This document shows positions 49,821 through 59,120 of a stretch of 64,000 nucleotides of DNA, in pieces. The notes under the pieces are model-generated. The model was given only the letters and a program-made list of their open reading frames with translations. It ran no database searches and was not told the DNA's origin. Within the stretch, counting starts at the first letter, position 1. Every line of letters starts with the position of its first letter. The DNA is from Gemmatimonadota bacterium (GTDB taxonomy: Bacteria > Gemmatimonadota > Gemmatimonadetes > Longimicrobiales > Gaopeijiaceae). Made by a program: the position numbers and the translations under genes. The stretch is from positions 1 through 64,000 of the forward strand of contig PBPC01000057.1 of assembly GCA_002724575.1 (NCBI GenBank). The letters are read 5' to 3'.

Positions 49821-50729
49821 ATGATCGGGGTGGTAGATCAAACTGGTGGGGGTTCTTACCGGGTCCGACTAGAGGACGGTCTTGTCGTAGAAGCATCACT
49901 ACGAGGAAGGCTGAAGGTGGGGGGAGCGAAGAAAGAGAGAGTTGTCATAGGTGACAGGGTCTCTCTGGAACAGTCGGGTGAGGGCTGGGCCATAGAAGGT
50001 GTCGAGCAGCGTACCACTGAACTTGTTAGGCGAAGCCGAAGCAAGCGGGTGCGTAAGGTTCTAGCTGCGAACCTCGACCGATCGTTTATGGTGGTTGCAG
50101 CCAAGGATCCCCAGGCTAATCCAGAACTTGTAGATCGCCTTCTGCTGCTAGGTGAGTCCAGCAGGATCAAGCCAACTCTAGTGATTAATAAAGTGGATTT
50201 GCCGGGTGCGGGAGAGGTTGCTGAGCCGCTCAAGAATTTGTACGAAAGTATCGGGTATCTTGTTTTACTTGTGAGTGCCGCAGCGGGGGTAGGAGTGGGC
50301 CGGCTAGAGGAAGAACTATGTTCAGGTACTTCAACGTTGATCGGTCCCTCGGGTGTGGGAAAATCTTCCCTGCTAAATGCTATCGATCCCGAACTGGAGT
50401 TACGTACTGGAGAACTATCACGCAAAGGTGGAACCGGTCGGCACACGACCGTCAATGCGCGTATCATATCGCTTAATTGTGGAGGTTTTGTCGCTGATAC
50501 TCCTGGTTTTGGTGATATAGCATTTGTAGGAATACCGCCGTCCGAGCTCGATCATTGCTTCCCTGAATTCAGCCAACATCTTTCACAATGCAGGTTTAGG
50601 GGGTGCTCACATGTTTCTGAGCCTGACTGTGGAGTACAAGCAGCTGTTGAAAAAGGAGTGATCCCTGCAACCCGATTCAGGAGCTATCTGAAGGCGCACT
50701 CAGAGGCGGTAGACTTCAGCTCTTATTGA
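49821..50729 (+). CDS. rsgA: Ribosome small subunit-dependent GTPase A
   Basis: Circularly permuted GTPase: VINKVDL, GPSGVGKSSLLNAI, KGGTGRHTTVNARI, DTPGFGDIAF, C-terminal Zn site CRFRGCSHVSEPDCGV. Confidence 0.95.
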   Translation: MIGVVDQTGGGSYRVRLEDGLVVEASLRGRLKVGGAKKERVVIGDRVSLEQSGEGWAIEGVEQRTTELVRRSRSKRVRKVLAANLDRSFMVVAAKDPQANPELVDRLLLLGESSRIKPTLVINKVDLPGAGEVAEPLKNLYESIGYLVLLVSAAAGVGVGRLEEELCSGTSTLIGPSGVGKSSLLNAIDPELELRTGELSRKGGTGRHTTVNARIISLNCGGFVADTPGFGDIAFVGIPPSELDHCFPEFSQHLSQCRFRGCSHVSEPDCGVQAAVEKGVIPATRFRSYLKAHSEAVDFSSY

Positions 50730-50778
50730 TGACTAACGAGGATACGTAACCTCTGCCTTCTGCTACCGAAATCTTTGA

Positions 50779-51558
50779 TCAAGAACGGAGAGGTGTCACC
50801 CTTGGAGAGCCAGTGGTTGCTTCCCATTCAACCTTGACTGGCCAGCCGTATACTTCAGCGAGCACTTCCTCGTTCACAACTTCATCCGGTGTCCCCTCTA
50901 CTGCTACCTGACCCTCGGACAAGAGCAGCATACAATCCGAAAAGCGGGCTGCTAAATCCAGCCCATGTGTTGTAAGGATCACGGTAAGCCCAGAGGCCAC
51001 AGATTGTTTCAGTAGCTCCAAAATTTCCATCTCATGCTTGATATCGAGACTGCTTGTGGGCTCGTCGAGTATAAGGGCCATAGGTTCTTGAGCTAGAGCG
51101 CGAGCGATCCGTACACGCTGTAACTCTCCGCCCGAAAGGGTTGATAGATCTCGATTAATGAGATGCGTCACGTCACAAACCTCGAGTGCCTCATGGACGG
51201 CGACTTGGTCCTTGCTGCTTTCTGCCTCAAGAGGCCCAAGGTGGGGATACCGACCCATACCGACCATCTCTCGCACAGTGATCGGGAATGAAACTGTCTC
51301 CGATTGTGATACTACACCGATAGAGCGAGCGAGCGCTTTGCGATCCCACTTGCTGATGTTGCGTTCGGAGATCAAGGCTCTTCCTTGATCTGCCCTTACA
51401 ACTCCTAGGAGTCCTTTCATCAGCGTGGATTTCCCAGAGCCATTAGGTCCTAGGACTGCGTAAAAGCTTCCTGAGGGAACAGACATGTTTACGCCATTCA
51501 GGGCAGGGCGACTTTGCTCCGGATACTTGATGACAAGATCCGTGGTTTCAAACCTCAT
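50779..51558 (-). CDS. ABC transporter ATP-binding protein (BtuD/FecE-like)
   Basis: GPNGSGKSTLMKGLLG, LSGGELQRVRIARALAQEPMALILDEPTSSLDI. Confidence 0.92.
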   Translation of the reverse strand: MRFETTDLVIKYPEQSRPALNGVNMSVPSGSFYAVLGPNGSGKSTLMKGLLGVVRADQGRALISERNISKWDRKALARSIGVVSQSETVSFPITVREMVGMGRYPHLGPLEAESSKDQVAVHEALEVCDVTHLINRDLSTLSGGELQRVRIARALAQEPMALILDEPTSSLDIKHEMEILELLKQSVASGLTVILTTHGLDLAARFSDCMLLLSEGQVAVEGTPDEVVNEEVLAEVYGWPVKVEWEATTGSPRVTPLRS

Positions 51559-52547
51559 TTTGTTGCCGTACTCCGCCTCAAGAGGACAAGGAAAAATGGA
51601 ACCCCTATAAACGCTGTGATGACACCGATTGGGATTTCGATCGGTGGAATAATCAGCCGAGCAACAAAATCCGCTCCTATTAGAAAGGTTGCGCCTCCGA
51701 GGAATGAAAGTGGCAGGAGTCCACGGTGGTCCGATCCCACCAGGATTCTCAAAGTGTGAGGCACAACCAGCCCAACAAATCCAATTACTCCCGCCACAGA
51801 AACGCTCGCTGCTGTGATCAATGCTGCGACGACTAGAGAAATTCTTTTCACACCCTCCACGTTGGCACCCAGGTAGTATGCTGTTTCTTCTCCGATTGCC
51901 ATCAGGTTCAGTGGCCGAGCCAGAGATATGAGTATAACTGTTGCAGGCATTGTATAAGCTCCTGCGATGACGACCCGATCCCAGTTAGCTCCCGCTAGGC
52001 TGCCCATAGTCCATAGAATGGCACTCTGTACTGTTTGAGCAGGAGAAATCGAGAGAATGAAAGAGATACAGGCCGAGAAAAAAGCAGCTATGACTACACC
52101 TGAAAGCAGAAGGACCCGGACATCCATCGCTCCACCAATTGAGATAGCTACACGAAATACGAGAAAGATCGCCATGAGTGCGCCTGCAAATGCTGCCAGG
52201 GGAAGCGTCCACGAACTGGTTGCAGCAAGTCCCATACTGAGCACCAGCACTGCACCAAATGATGCACCTCCAGAAACCCCGAGTATATAAGGCTCCGCCA
52301 GAGGATTTCGTAACAAAGCCTGGAAAGTTGCGCCTGCTATACCCAGTCCTCCTCCGACAAATGCGGCCAATAAGATCCGGGGTAGTCGAAGGTTAACCAC
52401 AATGTCTCGGTGCGCTTCTTGCCCATTTCCAGTGAGAGCAGCCCAGACTTCAGAAATTAGAAGTGGAACCGAACCAAAGAGTACACCTAGTATTCCGATC
52501 CCAATAAGCGCCATAAATAACAGAGTCGCGAGTTTTGTTTTGCTCAT
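51555..52547 (-). CDS. FecCD/BtuC-family ABC transporter permease
   Basis: LRLPRILLAAFVGGGLGIAGATFQALLRNPLAEPYILGVSGGASFGA; LVVPHTLRILVGSDHR. Confidence 0.92.
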   Translation of the reverse strand: MSKTKLATLLFMALIGIGILGVLFGSVPLLISEVWAALTGNGQEAHRDIVVNLRLPRILLAAFVGGGLGIAGATFQALLRNPLAEPYILGVSGGASFGAVLVLSMGLAATSSWTLPLAAFAGALMAIFLVFRVAISIGGAMDVRVLLLSGVVIAAFFSACISFILSISPAQTVQSAILWTMGSLAGANWDRVVIAGAYTMPATVILISLARPLNLMAIGEETAYYLGANVEGVKRISLVVAALITAASVSVAGVIGFVGLVVPHTLRILVGSDHRGLLPLSFLGGATFLIGADFVARLIIPPIEIPIGVITAFIGVPFFLVLLRRSTATK

Positions 52548-53458
52548 CGTACTCGATCGTCGTGTAAGATTGTGGCTATATGTCTGGCGGTTTCTGCGAT
52601 ATCCGGCCCGGGTAACTCTAGAGCATTGCCGATCTCTTCTATACGAGATCCAGGAGTCAGCCTGGGATCGAACTGGGACCTATCCGAAATGAGAACTACA
52701 TCGATCTTTCGGACGCGAAGCTGCTCAGGGCTTACTGAGCCATACAAGAATCCCAAGTCGGAGAAGACATTTCTGCCGCCCGCTAACGTTAGTATCTCGT
52801 CTATATACGAATCGGGACCAGCGACCCACGGTGGAGAGCCTCCCAGAATGTACGCCGCATGGACCTTTGGCTTCTCGGAAGTCCGTCTCTGAAGGTCAGC
52901 CAGATCATTCTTGATGCTCGCTACTATAGAATCGGCTGCAGCCTCGGTACCTGTTGCTTTTCCGAGAAGTCGTACACTTGCATATAGGTCAGTTAGGCGA
53001 TCAGGACGCACGGCTATGTGGGGGATCTCTAGCTCGTCCAAACGAGATTTAGTTTGAGGATCTTGATCGCCAGAAAAACGCACAACTAAGTCTGGTTCGA
53101 GAGCAATAATATCTTCGAGGTTTGGCTCCAATCCCCCACCCACCGACGGGATCTCAAGCACCCAGTTCTCAATGTCAAAATCAGTACGCCCAACAACCCT
53201 ATGAATGGCCCCGAGTGCCCGTAGCGTCTGGGTCGCTGATGGTACGAGTGAAATAATTCTCTGCGCTGGTTCCTCAAGAGCAACTTCCAGGCCAGTTGCG
53301 TCGACCAGAATAATGTTACTGACAGTGCTCCTATTTCTTTCCACTGTGGCAGGGGAAATAGGAGGTTGAAGGCGCAGTTCTAGCCCTTCCCAGACAACGT
53401 TGTCGCAGCCTGTTGCCAGGGTTAAGATCACCGCGATCGCCAGGTGTTGCCTTTGCAT
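52544..53458 (-). CDS. ABC transporter substrate-binding lipoprotein (BtuF-like)
   Basis: Lipobox LATGCDN; RIISLVPSATQTLRALGAIHRVVGRTDF, LEDIIALEPDLVV. Start refined to 53458. Confidence 0.88.
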   Translation of the reverse strand: MQRQHLAIAVILTLATGCDNVVWEGLELRLQPPISPATVERNRSTVSNIILVDATGLEVALEEPAQRIISLVPSATQTLRALGAIHRVVGRTDFDIENWVLEIPSVGGGLEPNLEDIIALEPDLVVRFSGDQDPQTKSRLDELEIPHIAVRPDRLTDLYASVRLLGKATGTEAAADSIVASIKNDLADLQRRTSEKPKVHAAYILGGSPPWVAGPDSYIDEILTLAGGRNVFSDLGFLYGSVSPEQLRVRKIDVVLISDRSQFDPRLTPGSRIEEIGNALELPGPDIAETARHIATILHDDRVR

Positions 53459-53774
53459 GCGGTCGATGGAGTCAGGTATGATTTGGGGCTCCAAAGCTAT
53501 CAATGCCTCCTTTCGAGGCAACCTGATGCGTGGTGCCCTGTTCACTTGGGGTGTTTTTGGCGACCTCGTGCGTAGGTGCCTGAAGTAACATCCCTAAGGA
53601 TGCCATGGACCTAAAGTATGCAAGGTCCTGCAGTAAGCTGCTATTTCAGTTTCCATTTGGAGCCACCTTCGATGTTTACTTAATGGACTTCGAACTAAGC
53701 GAGCTAGTAGTCAACTTGCATGCCTTATTCTACCTAGTCCCTTCTCGGATCCATAAAAGAGGCTTGGCCTCCCA

Positions 53775-56270
53775 GTGATTCTTGCACATCTCTCAGATCT
53801 GCACCTGGGCTTTCGGGCCTACGGGCGTATTGATCGCGGTGTGGATATACGCGAGCGAGATGTCTCCGTGGCATTTGAGCGTGCACTTCAGGCTATAATT
53901 CGAATAAATCCTGACATCGTGGTGGTTTCGGGTGATGTCTTTGATCGTCCAGATCCTCCTGCAAGTGCAGTGGTTGTGCTTGCGCGAGGTCTCGAACTAC
54001 TGCGTTCCTCACTTCCTGAGACACCAGTATTCATGATCGCTGGTCCTAGGGACACACCTAGGCAGCTTGGCAATCCCGGGGCTCTTGCCGTACTGGATAG
54101 TTTTCCGAATGTCGAGGCAGCCACGGATTTAACGCGCTCGATTATCATGGAGCGTCTCAAGCTTCATGCCTGCCTGGTGCCATTCCGGGCTACTGTTCGC
54201 CACCCCGGAGCCTTCCCGGAGCCCGACCCACGAATGAGATGGAATCTTTTGGTACTGCATGGAACTCTTGAAAGGTCCGGAGAGGCAGCAGTACCAGTGG
54301 TTCCCGAGGATTGGAGCTATATAGCCTTGGGAGGACGACACCGCACAGAACAGATAAGCTCAAATGTTCTTTGGGCAGGATCCCTGGAGCGTGTTGCACT
54401 TGATCCTTGGGAGGACGCTGGCGGAGAAAAGGGGTTCTTAACCGTGAACCTGGAGAGCGGAGAGCACCAATTCCACGCTATTCCATCGCGTCCGGTGGCT
54501 GCGTTGGCTCCCGTTAAGGTTATTGCTGGGGATCATAGTAAACTGCGTAGCCGAGTACGTGAGGTTGTCCAAGAGATCCCCGGAGGTATCAAGGGTAAGA
54601 TTGTGCGCCTGAGGCTTGAGGGCGCTTTCCCACAGGATCTCCTAGCCTTACAAGGTGAAGAGCTATCGGATCTGCGGACTTCCGCACTGCATTTGGCCAT
54701 TGAAGCTGGAAAAGAGCCGCGCCATTTCCCATTGGGCTGGTTATGGGAAGATGCGCCTACACTCCTTCGCGTTGCACTAGAAAAAGAACTTGAACGGGAC
54801 GGTCTTCTAGACGATGCAACCAAGGCAGTCATAGAGGAGTCACTGGATCTTGATGTCGTCGATGTACCAAAGGTCCAAGCGGTCGGAGGTATGGATGCAC
54901 TTGATGGTGATATTCCTGGAGTTGGCCGAGTGAGCGCTTCGATACCGGTTGGTTTGACAGCAGTGATCGGTGGTGATGGAAGGTCACGTAAGGCAGTTAA
55001 AGAGCTTTTGATTCAGGCCGGAGGAGGCTCTAGTAACAAGCCTCTGTCGCATTTTTGGGCTTGCACTGATGCAGGAACATTAGATGAGATGTTGTCGACT
55101 GCTTCGTTAGCGATAGCGTTTACCCGTGGGTTGTCCTTTCTAGATGCTGCTCTAAAGAGGCTAGGGTCAGGTGATAAATCTGGGACAGGTTTCAGATTGG
55201 GTGCGCCTGTATTAGAGAGTAATCTTCCAGGATCGACTTCCAGGGACCTTGAGGCCATTACCACAGAATTCCAATTAGCAGAAGAAGATTTCCGGTCACT
55301 TAGGTCAGAGGTGGTTGAGGCCGATGGAGATCTAGAGGCCTCGATGATGGATTGGCTCAGAGAGAGGCAGGACGCAGAGACAACCCTTAATGCCTACCGT
55401 GATCGAGCCCGGCAGCTTCGATCACGCTTACGGCAAATGGAGACGACTGGCCCTAACGCACCTTGTCCACTCTGCGGTCGTGTATTGCAAGGTCATTATG
55501 ATGAGGTCTTGAGGGAGCTAAATGATGAGTGGGAATCAGTGGTCCAAGACGGGATGTGGTGGCGAAGTAGGTGGGAACAATTAGAGCTCAAACCGCAGAA
55601 TCTCCAAGAGCGTGAAGAAAAGGCGCTGAAGCTACATGTCACCCTTGAGGCTCAATCAGAACGTATCGAACTCCTACGAGCTAGGGTTAGCAGCATGCGG
55701 GCAGGCGGTGCCCCAATAGAGAAGGAGGTTGCACGAGATGACCATCAGGGTCAGGTCATGGCAGCTCTCGTGCGGGTACGCATGGCTCGTGAAATTCGCG
55801 CTAGAGACATACTTCTGGATAGAGCTTCTCGTTTTGTCTGCAGGCTCACAGGTGGCCGAATTCTGGCAATCACTGTTCGCAGCGGAGGGGTGCATCTCGA
55901 AGGAGATTATGAGACTTTGCGTTCGGTATCAGAGGAAGATCTTTCTGCAGCAAAATTAGCCATACGCCTAGCTGCTGCATCTTTCATAGCTGCGGGTGAG
56001 GGTCTAGGCTCGCTCTTATTAGAGGAGCCATTTGATCGACTAGACCCCGAGGTCGGAATCCGCAGCCTATTGCTCATGAAAGAACTCGTAAGTGAGGTTC
56101 CTAGGATTATATTGGTGAGTCGAGGTACAACGGTTGGTGCACGCCCTGAACTGTTTGATTGCATCATGGAAATTCGAGAAGAAGGCTCGACTGCTGGTCC
56201 TGCGCTCCGTCCAACTACAGCGGGTCCAGGCAAGTTTATGTTGCAATCTTCAGTTACTCTGAAACACTGA
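53775..56270 (+). CDS. Fused SbcD/SbcC (Mre11-Rad50; YhaO-YhaN)-like protein with degenerate catalytic motifs
   Basis: N-terminal metallophosphoesterase (SDLHLG, VSGDVFDRP) but GPRD for GNHD and GGRH for GHxH; later GLTAVIGGDGRSRKA (degenerate P-loop), coiled coil with CPLC zinc-hook-like motif, VSEEDLSAAKLAIRLA, SLLLEEPFDRLDPE, IILVSRG. Confidence 0.75.
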   Translation: MILAHLSDLHLGFRAYGRIDRGVDIRERDVSVAFERALQAIIRINPDIVVVSGDVFDRPDPPASAVVVLARGLELLRSSLPETPVFMIAGPRDTPRQLGNPGALAVLDSFPNVEAATDLTRSIIMERLKLHACLVPFRATVRHPGAFPEPDPRMRWNLLVLHGTLERSGEAAVPVVPEDWSYIALGGRHRTEQISSNVLWAGSLERVALDPWEDAGGEKGFLTVNLESGEHQFHAIPSRPVAALAPVKVIAGDHSKLRSRVREVVQEIPGGIKGKIVRLRLEGAFPQDLLALQGEELSDLRTSALHLAIEAGKEPRHFPLGWLWEDAPTLLRVALEKELERDGLLDDATKAVIEESLDLDVVDVPKVQAVGGMDALDGDIPGVGRVSASIPVGLTAVIGGDGRSRKAVKELLIQAGGGSSNKPLSHFWACTDAGTLDEMLSTASLAIAFTRGLSFLDAALKRLGSGDKSGTGFRLGAPVLESNLPGSTSRDLEAITTEFQLAEEDFRSLRSEVVEADGDLEASMMDWLRERQDAETTLNAYRDRARQLRSRLRQMETTGPNAPCPLCGRVLQGHYDEVLRELNDEWESVVQDGMWWRSRWEQLELKPQNLQEREEKALKLHVTLEAQSERIELLRARVSSMRAGGAPIEKEVARDDHQGQVMAALVRVRMAREIRARDILLDRASRFVCRLTGGRILAITVRSGGVHLEGDYETLRSVSEEDLSAAKLAIRLAAASFIAAGEGLGSLLLEEPFDRLDPEVGIRSLLLMKELVSEVPRIILVSRGTTVGARPELFDCIMEIREEGSTAGPALRPTTAGPGKFMLQSSVTLKH

Positions 56271-56402
56271 TCAATCGCTAGCACCATAGGATGGGTAGGC
56301 TTGATAAACTAATCCCTATGTGAGCTTGGGTTATCTCACCTTCGCTGAGTCTGCCTGTACAGGAATCAGTCAATAGTGGTAATCAATGCTTGCATATGGG
56401 TT

Positions 56403-56801
56403 TTACATCTCGTTATCCTCAGGAACTTCCTGCGCGGCGATCGCCTGAACCTCTAGAATACAACCGGGCTTTAGGTCTCCTACAGGCACTACAGCACGCG
56501 CTGGTCGGTGTGTCCCCATGACTTCAGCATATGCTGCGTTTACTGCTGGCCAGTGATCTATATCGGTGACGTAGATTGTCATTTGAAGAGTCTTACTCAA
56601 ACTACTGTTGGCCGCTTCGAGTATCGCACGAACGTTCTCGAGTGCGTTGTGTGTTTGCTCCCTAGGGTTGTCAGGCAGTACCTCAGGATTCTTTGGATCG
56701 AAGGGCAACTGACCGGCAACGTATACGATGCCTTGATGAACTATCGCCTGAGAGTAGTGTCCTGCGGGAGCCGGAGCGTTGGGAGTAGAAATTGTTTGCA
56801 T
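56403..56801 (-). CDS. RidA/YjgF family enamine/imine deaminase
   Basis: APAPAGHYSQAIVHQGIVYVAGQLPFDP, EQTHNALENVRAILEAANSSL, RPARAVVPVGDLKPGCILEVQAIA. Confidence 0.92.
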   Translation of the reverse strand: MQTISTPNAPAPAGHYSQAIVHQGIVYVAGQLPFDPKNPEVLPDNPREQTHNALENVRAILEAANSSLSKTLQMTIYVTDIDHWPAVNAAYAEVMGTHRPARAVVPVGDLKPGCILEVQAIAAQEVPEDNEM

Positions 56802-56856
56802 GTTGTAGGATGGGCTCAAGAGAGTATGGTCAGCAAGTTAGAGATTAGTGGAGTTC

Positions 56857-58089
56857 TCATTGTCCGGTGTAGCGAGCCTCCTCGGTTGTGAGTGCCCCTG
56901 CTTCCCGCCATGAGAACCTAGCACTCCATTTATTGGGATGATGTTCAACGGCATCGGCGATTATTTCACCAAGTAATGGTGCGAATTTGAAACCATGCCC
57001 ACTACCTCCAGAGGCTACGACTAGCCCCTCTCGATTAGGGTCATGTCCGATCAAAAAGTTTCCATCGAAGGCATCGCAATACATGCATATCCTCCTATAT
57101 ACGATGGGGGCCTGCGATAATGCTGGGATGGATTTTCCTAGGAATTCTCGGGCTCGGATTTCATGATTCACATCAACTGTGCCTCGGGAATCTGGGTGGA
57201 CAGATACCCCTCGTCCGTGATGCGCCACCTTTACACGTCCGTCAGATAGGGCCGGGAATCCATACCATCCACTACTCGCAATATCCGAATTCCAGGGAGG
57301 AAATTTGTCAGCACGGAATAAGTCCGGATTCTCCGGCAAGAAATGGAGCACAGGTTGGCCTGTTGGCGATAGGAGGTCTGTAAGCCAAGGGAGCAAAGTG
57401 GGAGTCCAGGCTCCGGCTGCAACAACCACAATATCACCTGGGATTACATTTCCATCAGTAGTGAGGACACCTGACACGTGGCTGCCTTCGGAATACAGTT
57501 GATCCATATGCCCTGAATAAAATTGGACGCCACTGTCTTTACAGAGCTTAGCGATTTGCTCTACAACCGCTCCACTTTCAACCCAACCTGCGGTTGGGTT
57601 GAAGTATCCATCTGAATATCCAGAAAAATCCCATGCTGGATAATCACTTGATGCCAGATTCATATTCAGACGAGGTATGTCATAGCCTCGCTGTCCTAGG
57701 ATATGGTGGTTTTCGTACTCATACTCCCCGGGTTGCATCTGTCCATGTGAGAGGATCAGGAATCCATCTTCGTGGTAAAGAGGTCTTGGCCAGTCTCTGT
57801 TCCAACGCCTCCAGCCCTCGATTGCCATTTCTCCAAGTTCGTGATAGAAAACGTCCGAACCATAGTCCATTCGTACAACCTTACTAACATCAGTCGAAGA
57901 CGCGTCTTCGTGTGGAGGGCCACCAGGATTAACTATGCTTACTGACCAGCCACGTGAGAGCAGTTCTAGTGCTGCCGTGCAGCCAAAGATGCCACCACCG
58001 ACAATGACTACGCGATTACCTGTTTGAGTATTGGTCACAAGCGATCCGGTAGAGGGTTGGCTAGAATTAAGAGTAATGGGGTAGTTCAA
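56857..58089 (-). CDS. FAD-dependent oxidoreductase, DAO family (sarcosine oxidase/D-amino acid oxidase-like)
   Basis: VVIVGGGIFGCTAALELLSRGWSVSIV, GDIVVVAAGAWTP, VVASGGSGHGFKFAPLLGEIIAD. Confidence 0.88.
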   Translation of the reverse strand: MNYPITLNSSQPSTGSLVTNTQTGNRVVIVGGGIFGCTAALELLSRGWSVSIVNPGGPPHEDASSTDVSKVVRMDYGSDVFYHELGEMAIEGWRRWNRDWPRPLYHEDGFLILSHGQMQPGEYEYENHHILGQRGYDIPRLNMNLASSDYPAWDFSGYSDGYFNPTAGWVESGAVVEQIAKLCKDSGVQFYSGHMDQLYSEGSHVSGVLTTDGNVIPGDIVVVAAGAWTPTLLPWLTDLLSPTGQPVLHFLPENPDLFRADKFPPWNSDIASSGWYGFPALSDGRVKVAHHGRGVSVHPDSRGTVDVNHEIRAREFLGKSIPALSQAPIVYRRICMYCDAFDGNFLIGHDPNREGLVVASGGSGHGFKFAPLLGEIIADAVEHHPNKWSARFSWREAGALTTEEARYTGQ

Positions 58090-58128
58090 ACCCTACACTT
58101 TTGTATTCCCTGTTTCCCTAGGTAAGCC

Positions 58129-59097
58129 ATGAGGGTTCGAATCTTATCATCCGATGCCGTGAGATCCACTATCGATATGCCAATGGCTATCGAGGCCATG
58201 AGGGACGCATTTAGTGCTCTTGCAGCGGGTGAGGCAACCGTCCCGGTCCGTGTAGCGTTAGAGACATCTCATGGAGTCAGTCTATTCATGCCTGCGCACT
58301 TGAAAGAGGGGGACTCTGCTGGTGTGAAGATTGTTTCAGTGAATGAGGGTAACACACAGGCGGGCCTCCCATCGATCCATGCCGTAGTGATAGTTCTAGA
58401 TACTCTGACTGGTTGTCCAATTGCCCTTATGGATGGGACGTGGCTGACCGCCCTGCGCACAGGCGCAGTTGGTGGCTTAGCCACAGACCTCTTAGCTAGG
58501 AGTGATTCCACCACTGTAGCGCTTTTTGGAGCCGGCACGCAGGCAAGAACCCAACTGGAAGCCGTTCGGTGTGTGCGAGAGATCAAGAGGGTTCGTGTTG
58601 TCTCTCATAGTGGTACGTCTGCACAGGCTCTAGTAGGTGAACTGAGCGGAATTGAGGCTGTTAGTTTATCAGATCCAGATGAGGCTATAGCTGGAGCAGA
58701 TATCATCATCGCTGCAACCAGCAGTTCAATTCCAGTGTTCGATGGTGCACTCGTAGAGCCTGGCACACATGTGACCGGTATCGGTTCGTTCACTACAGAT
58801 ATGAGAGAAGTTGATGCGATCCTGGTGGAGCGGGCACGAGTTATAGTTGACCAAAAAGAGGCTGCACTTGAGGAGGCTGGAGATATCGTGGGCCCTATTA
58901 GAGATGGCTTATTTGGAGAAGATGTGATTGCTGGAGAAATTGGAGACGTAGTTCTTGGTCGAATTACTGGACGGACAGAACCAGGGGAAATCACCTACTT
59001 CAAATCTGTAGGAAATGCGGTCCAGGATATCGCGGTGGCGGCAAAAGTACTATCGGTTGCTGAGGCAGAAGAACTAGGGGAAATCTTTGATCTATGA
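58129..59097 (+). CDS. Ornithine cyclodeaminase/mu-crystallin family protein
   Basis: LPSIHAVVIVLDTLTGCPIALMDGTWLTALRTGAVGGLATDLLA, ALFGAGTQARTQLEAV, GIGSFTTDMREVD. Confidence 0.92.
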   Translation: MRVRILSSDAVRSTIDMPMAIEAMRDAFSALAAGEATVPVRVALETSHGVSLFMPAHLKEGDSAGVKIVSVNEGNTQAGLPSIHAVVIVLDTLTGCPIALMDGTWLTALRTGAVGGLATDLLARSDSTTVALFGAGTQARTQLEAVRCVREIKRVRVVSHSGTSAQALVGELSGIEAVSLSDPDEAIAGADIIIAATSSSIPVFDGALVEPGTHVTGIGSFTTDMREVDAILVERARVIVDQKEAALEEAGDIVGPIRDGLFGEDVIAGEIGDVVLGRITGRTEPGEITYFKSVGNAVQDIAVAAKVLSVAEAEELGEIFDL

Positions 59098-59120
59098 ATG
59101 AAGAAAGTTGAGCTGGCTCT

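Noticed and set aside
50000-50467. Long antisense ORFs overlapping well-identified genes (e.g. 49856-50467 -, 43322-43867 -, 44571-45119 -, 12959-13483 -)
   Set aside because: Low-complexity Ser/Pro/Arg-rich translations opposite strongly identified conserved genes; typical shadow ORFs.
53459-53774. Possible cobalamin riboswitch upstream of the BtuF-like gene
   Set aside because: Scanned for a B12-box-like element on the minus strand and found none convincing; a covariance-model search would be decisive.
58125-58150. GGTTCGAATC tRNA T-arm-like string
   Set aside because: It lies in the start of the ornithine cyclodeaminase coding sequence (MRVRILSS) with no surrounding cloverleaf.
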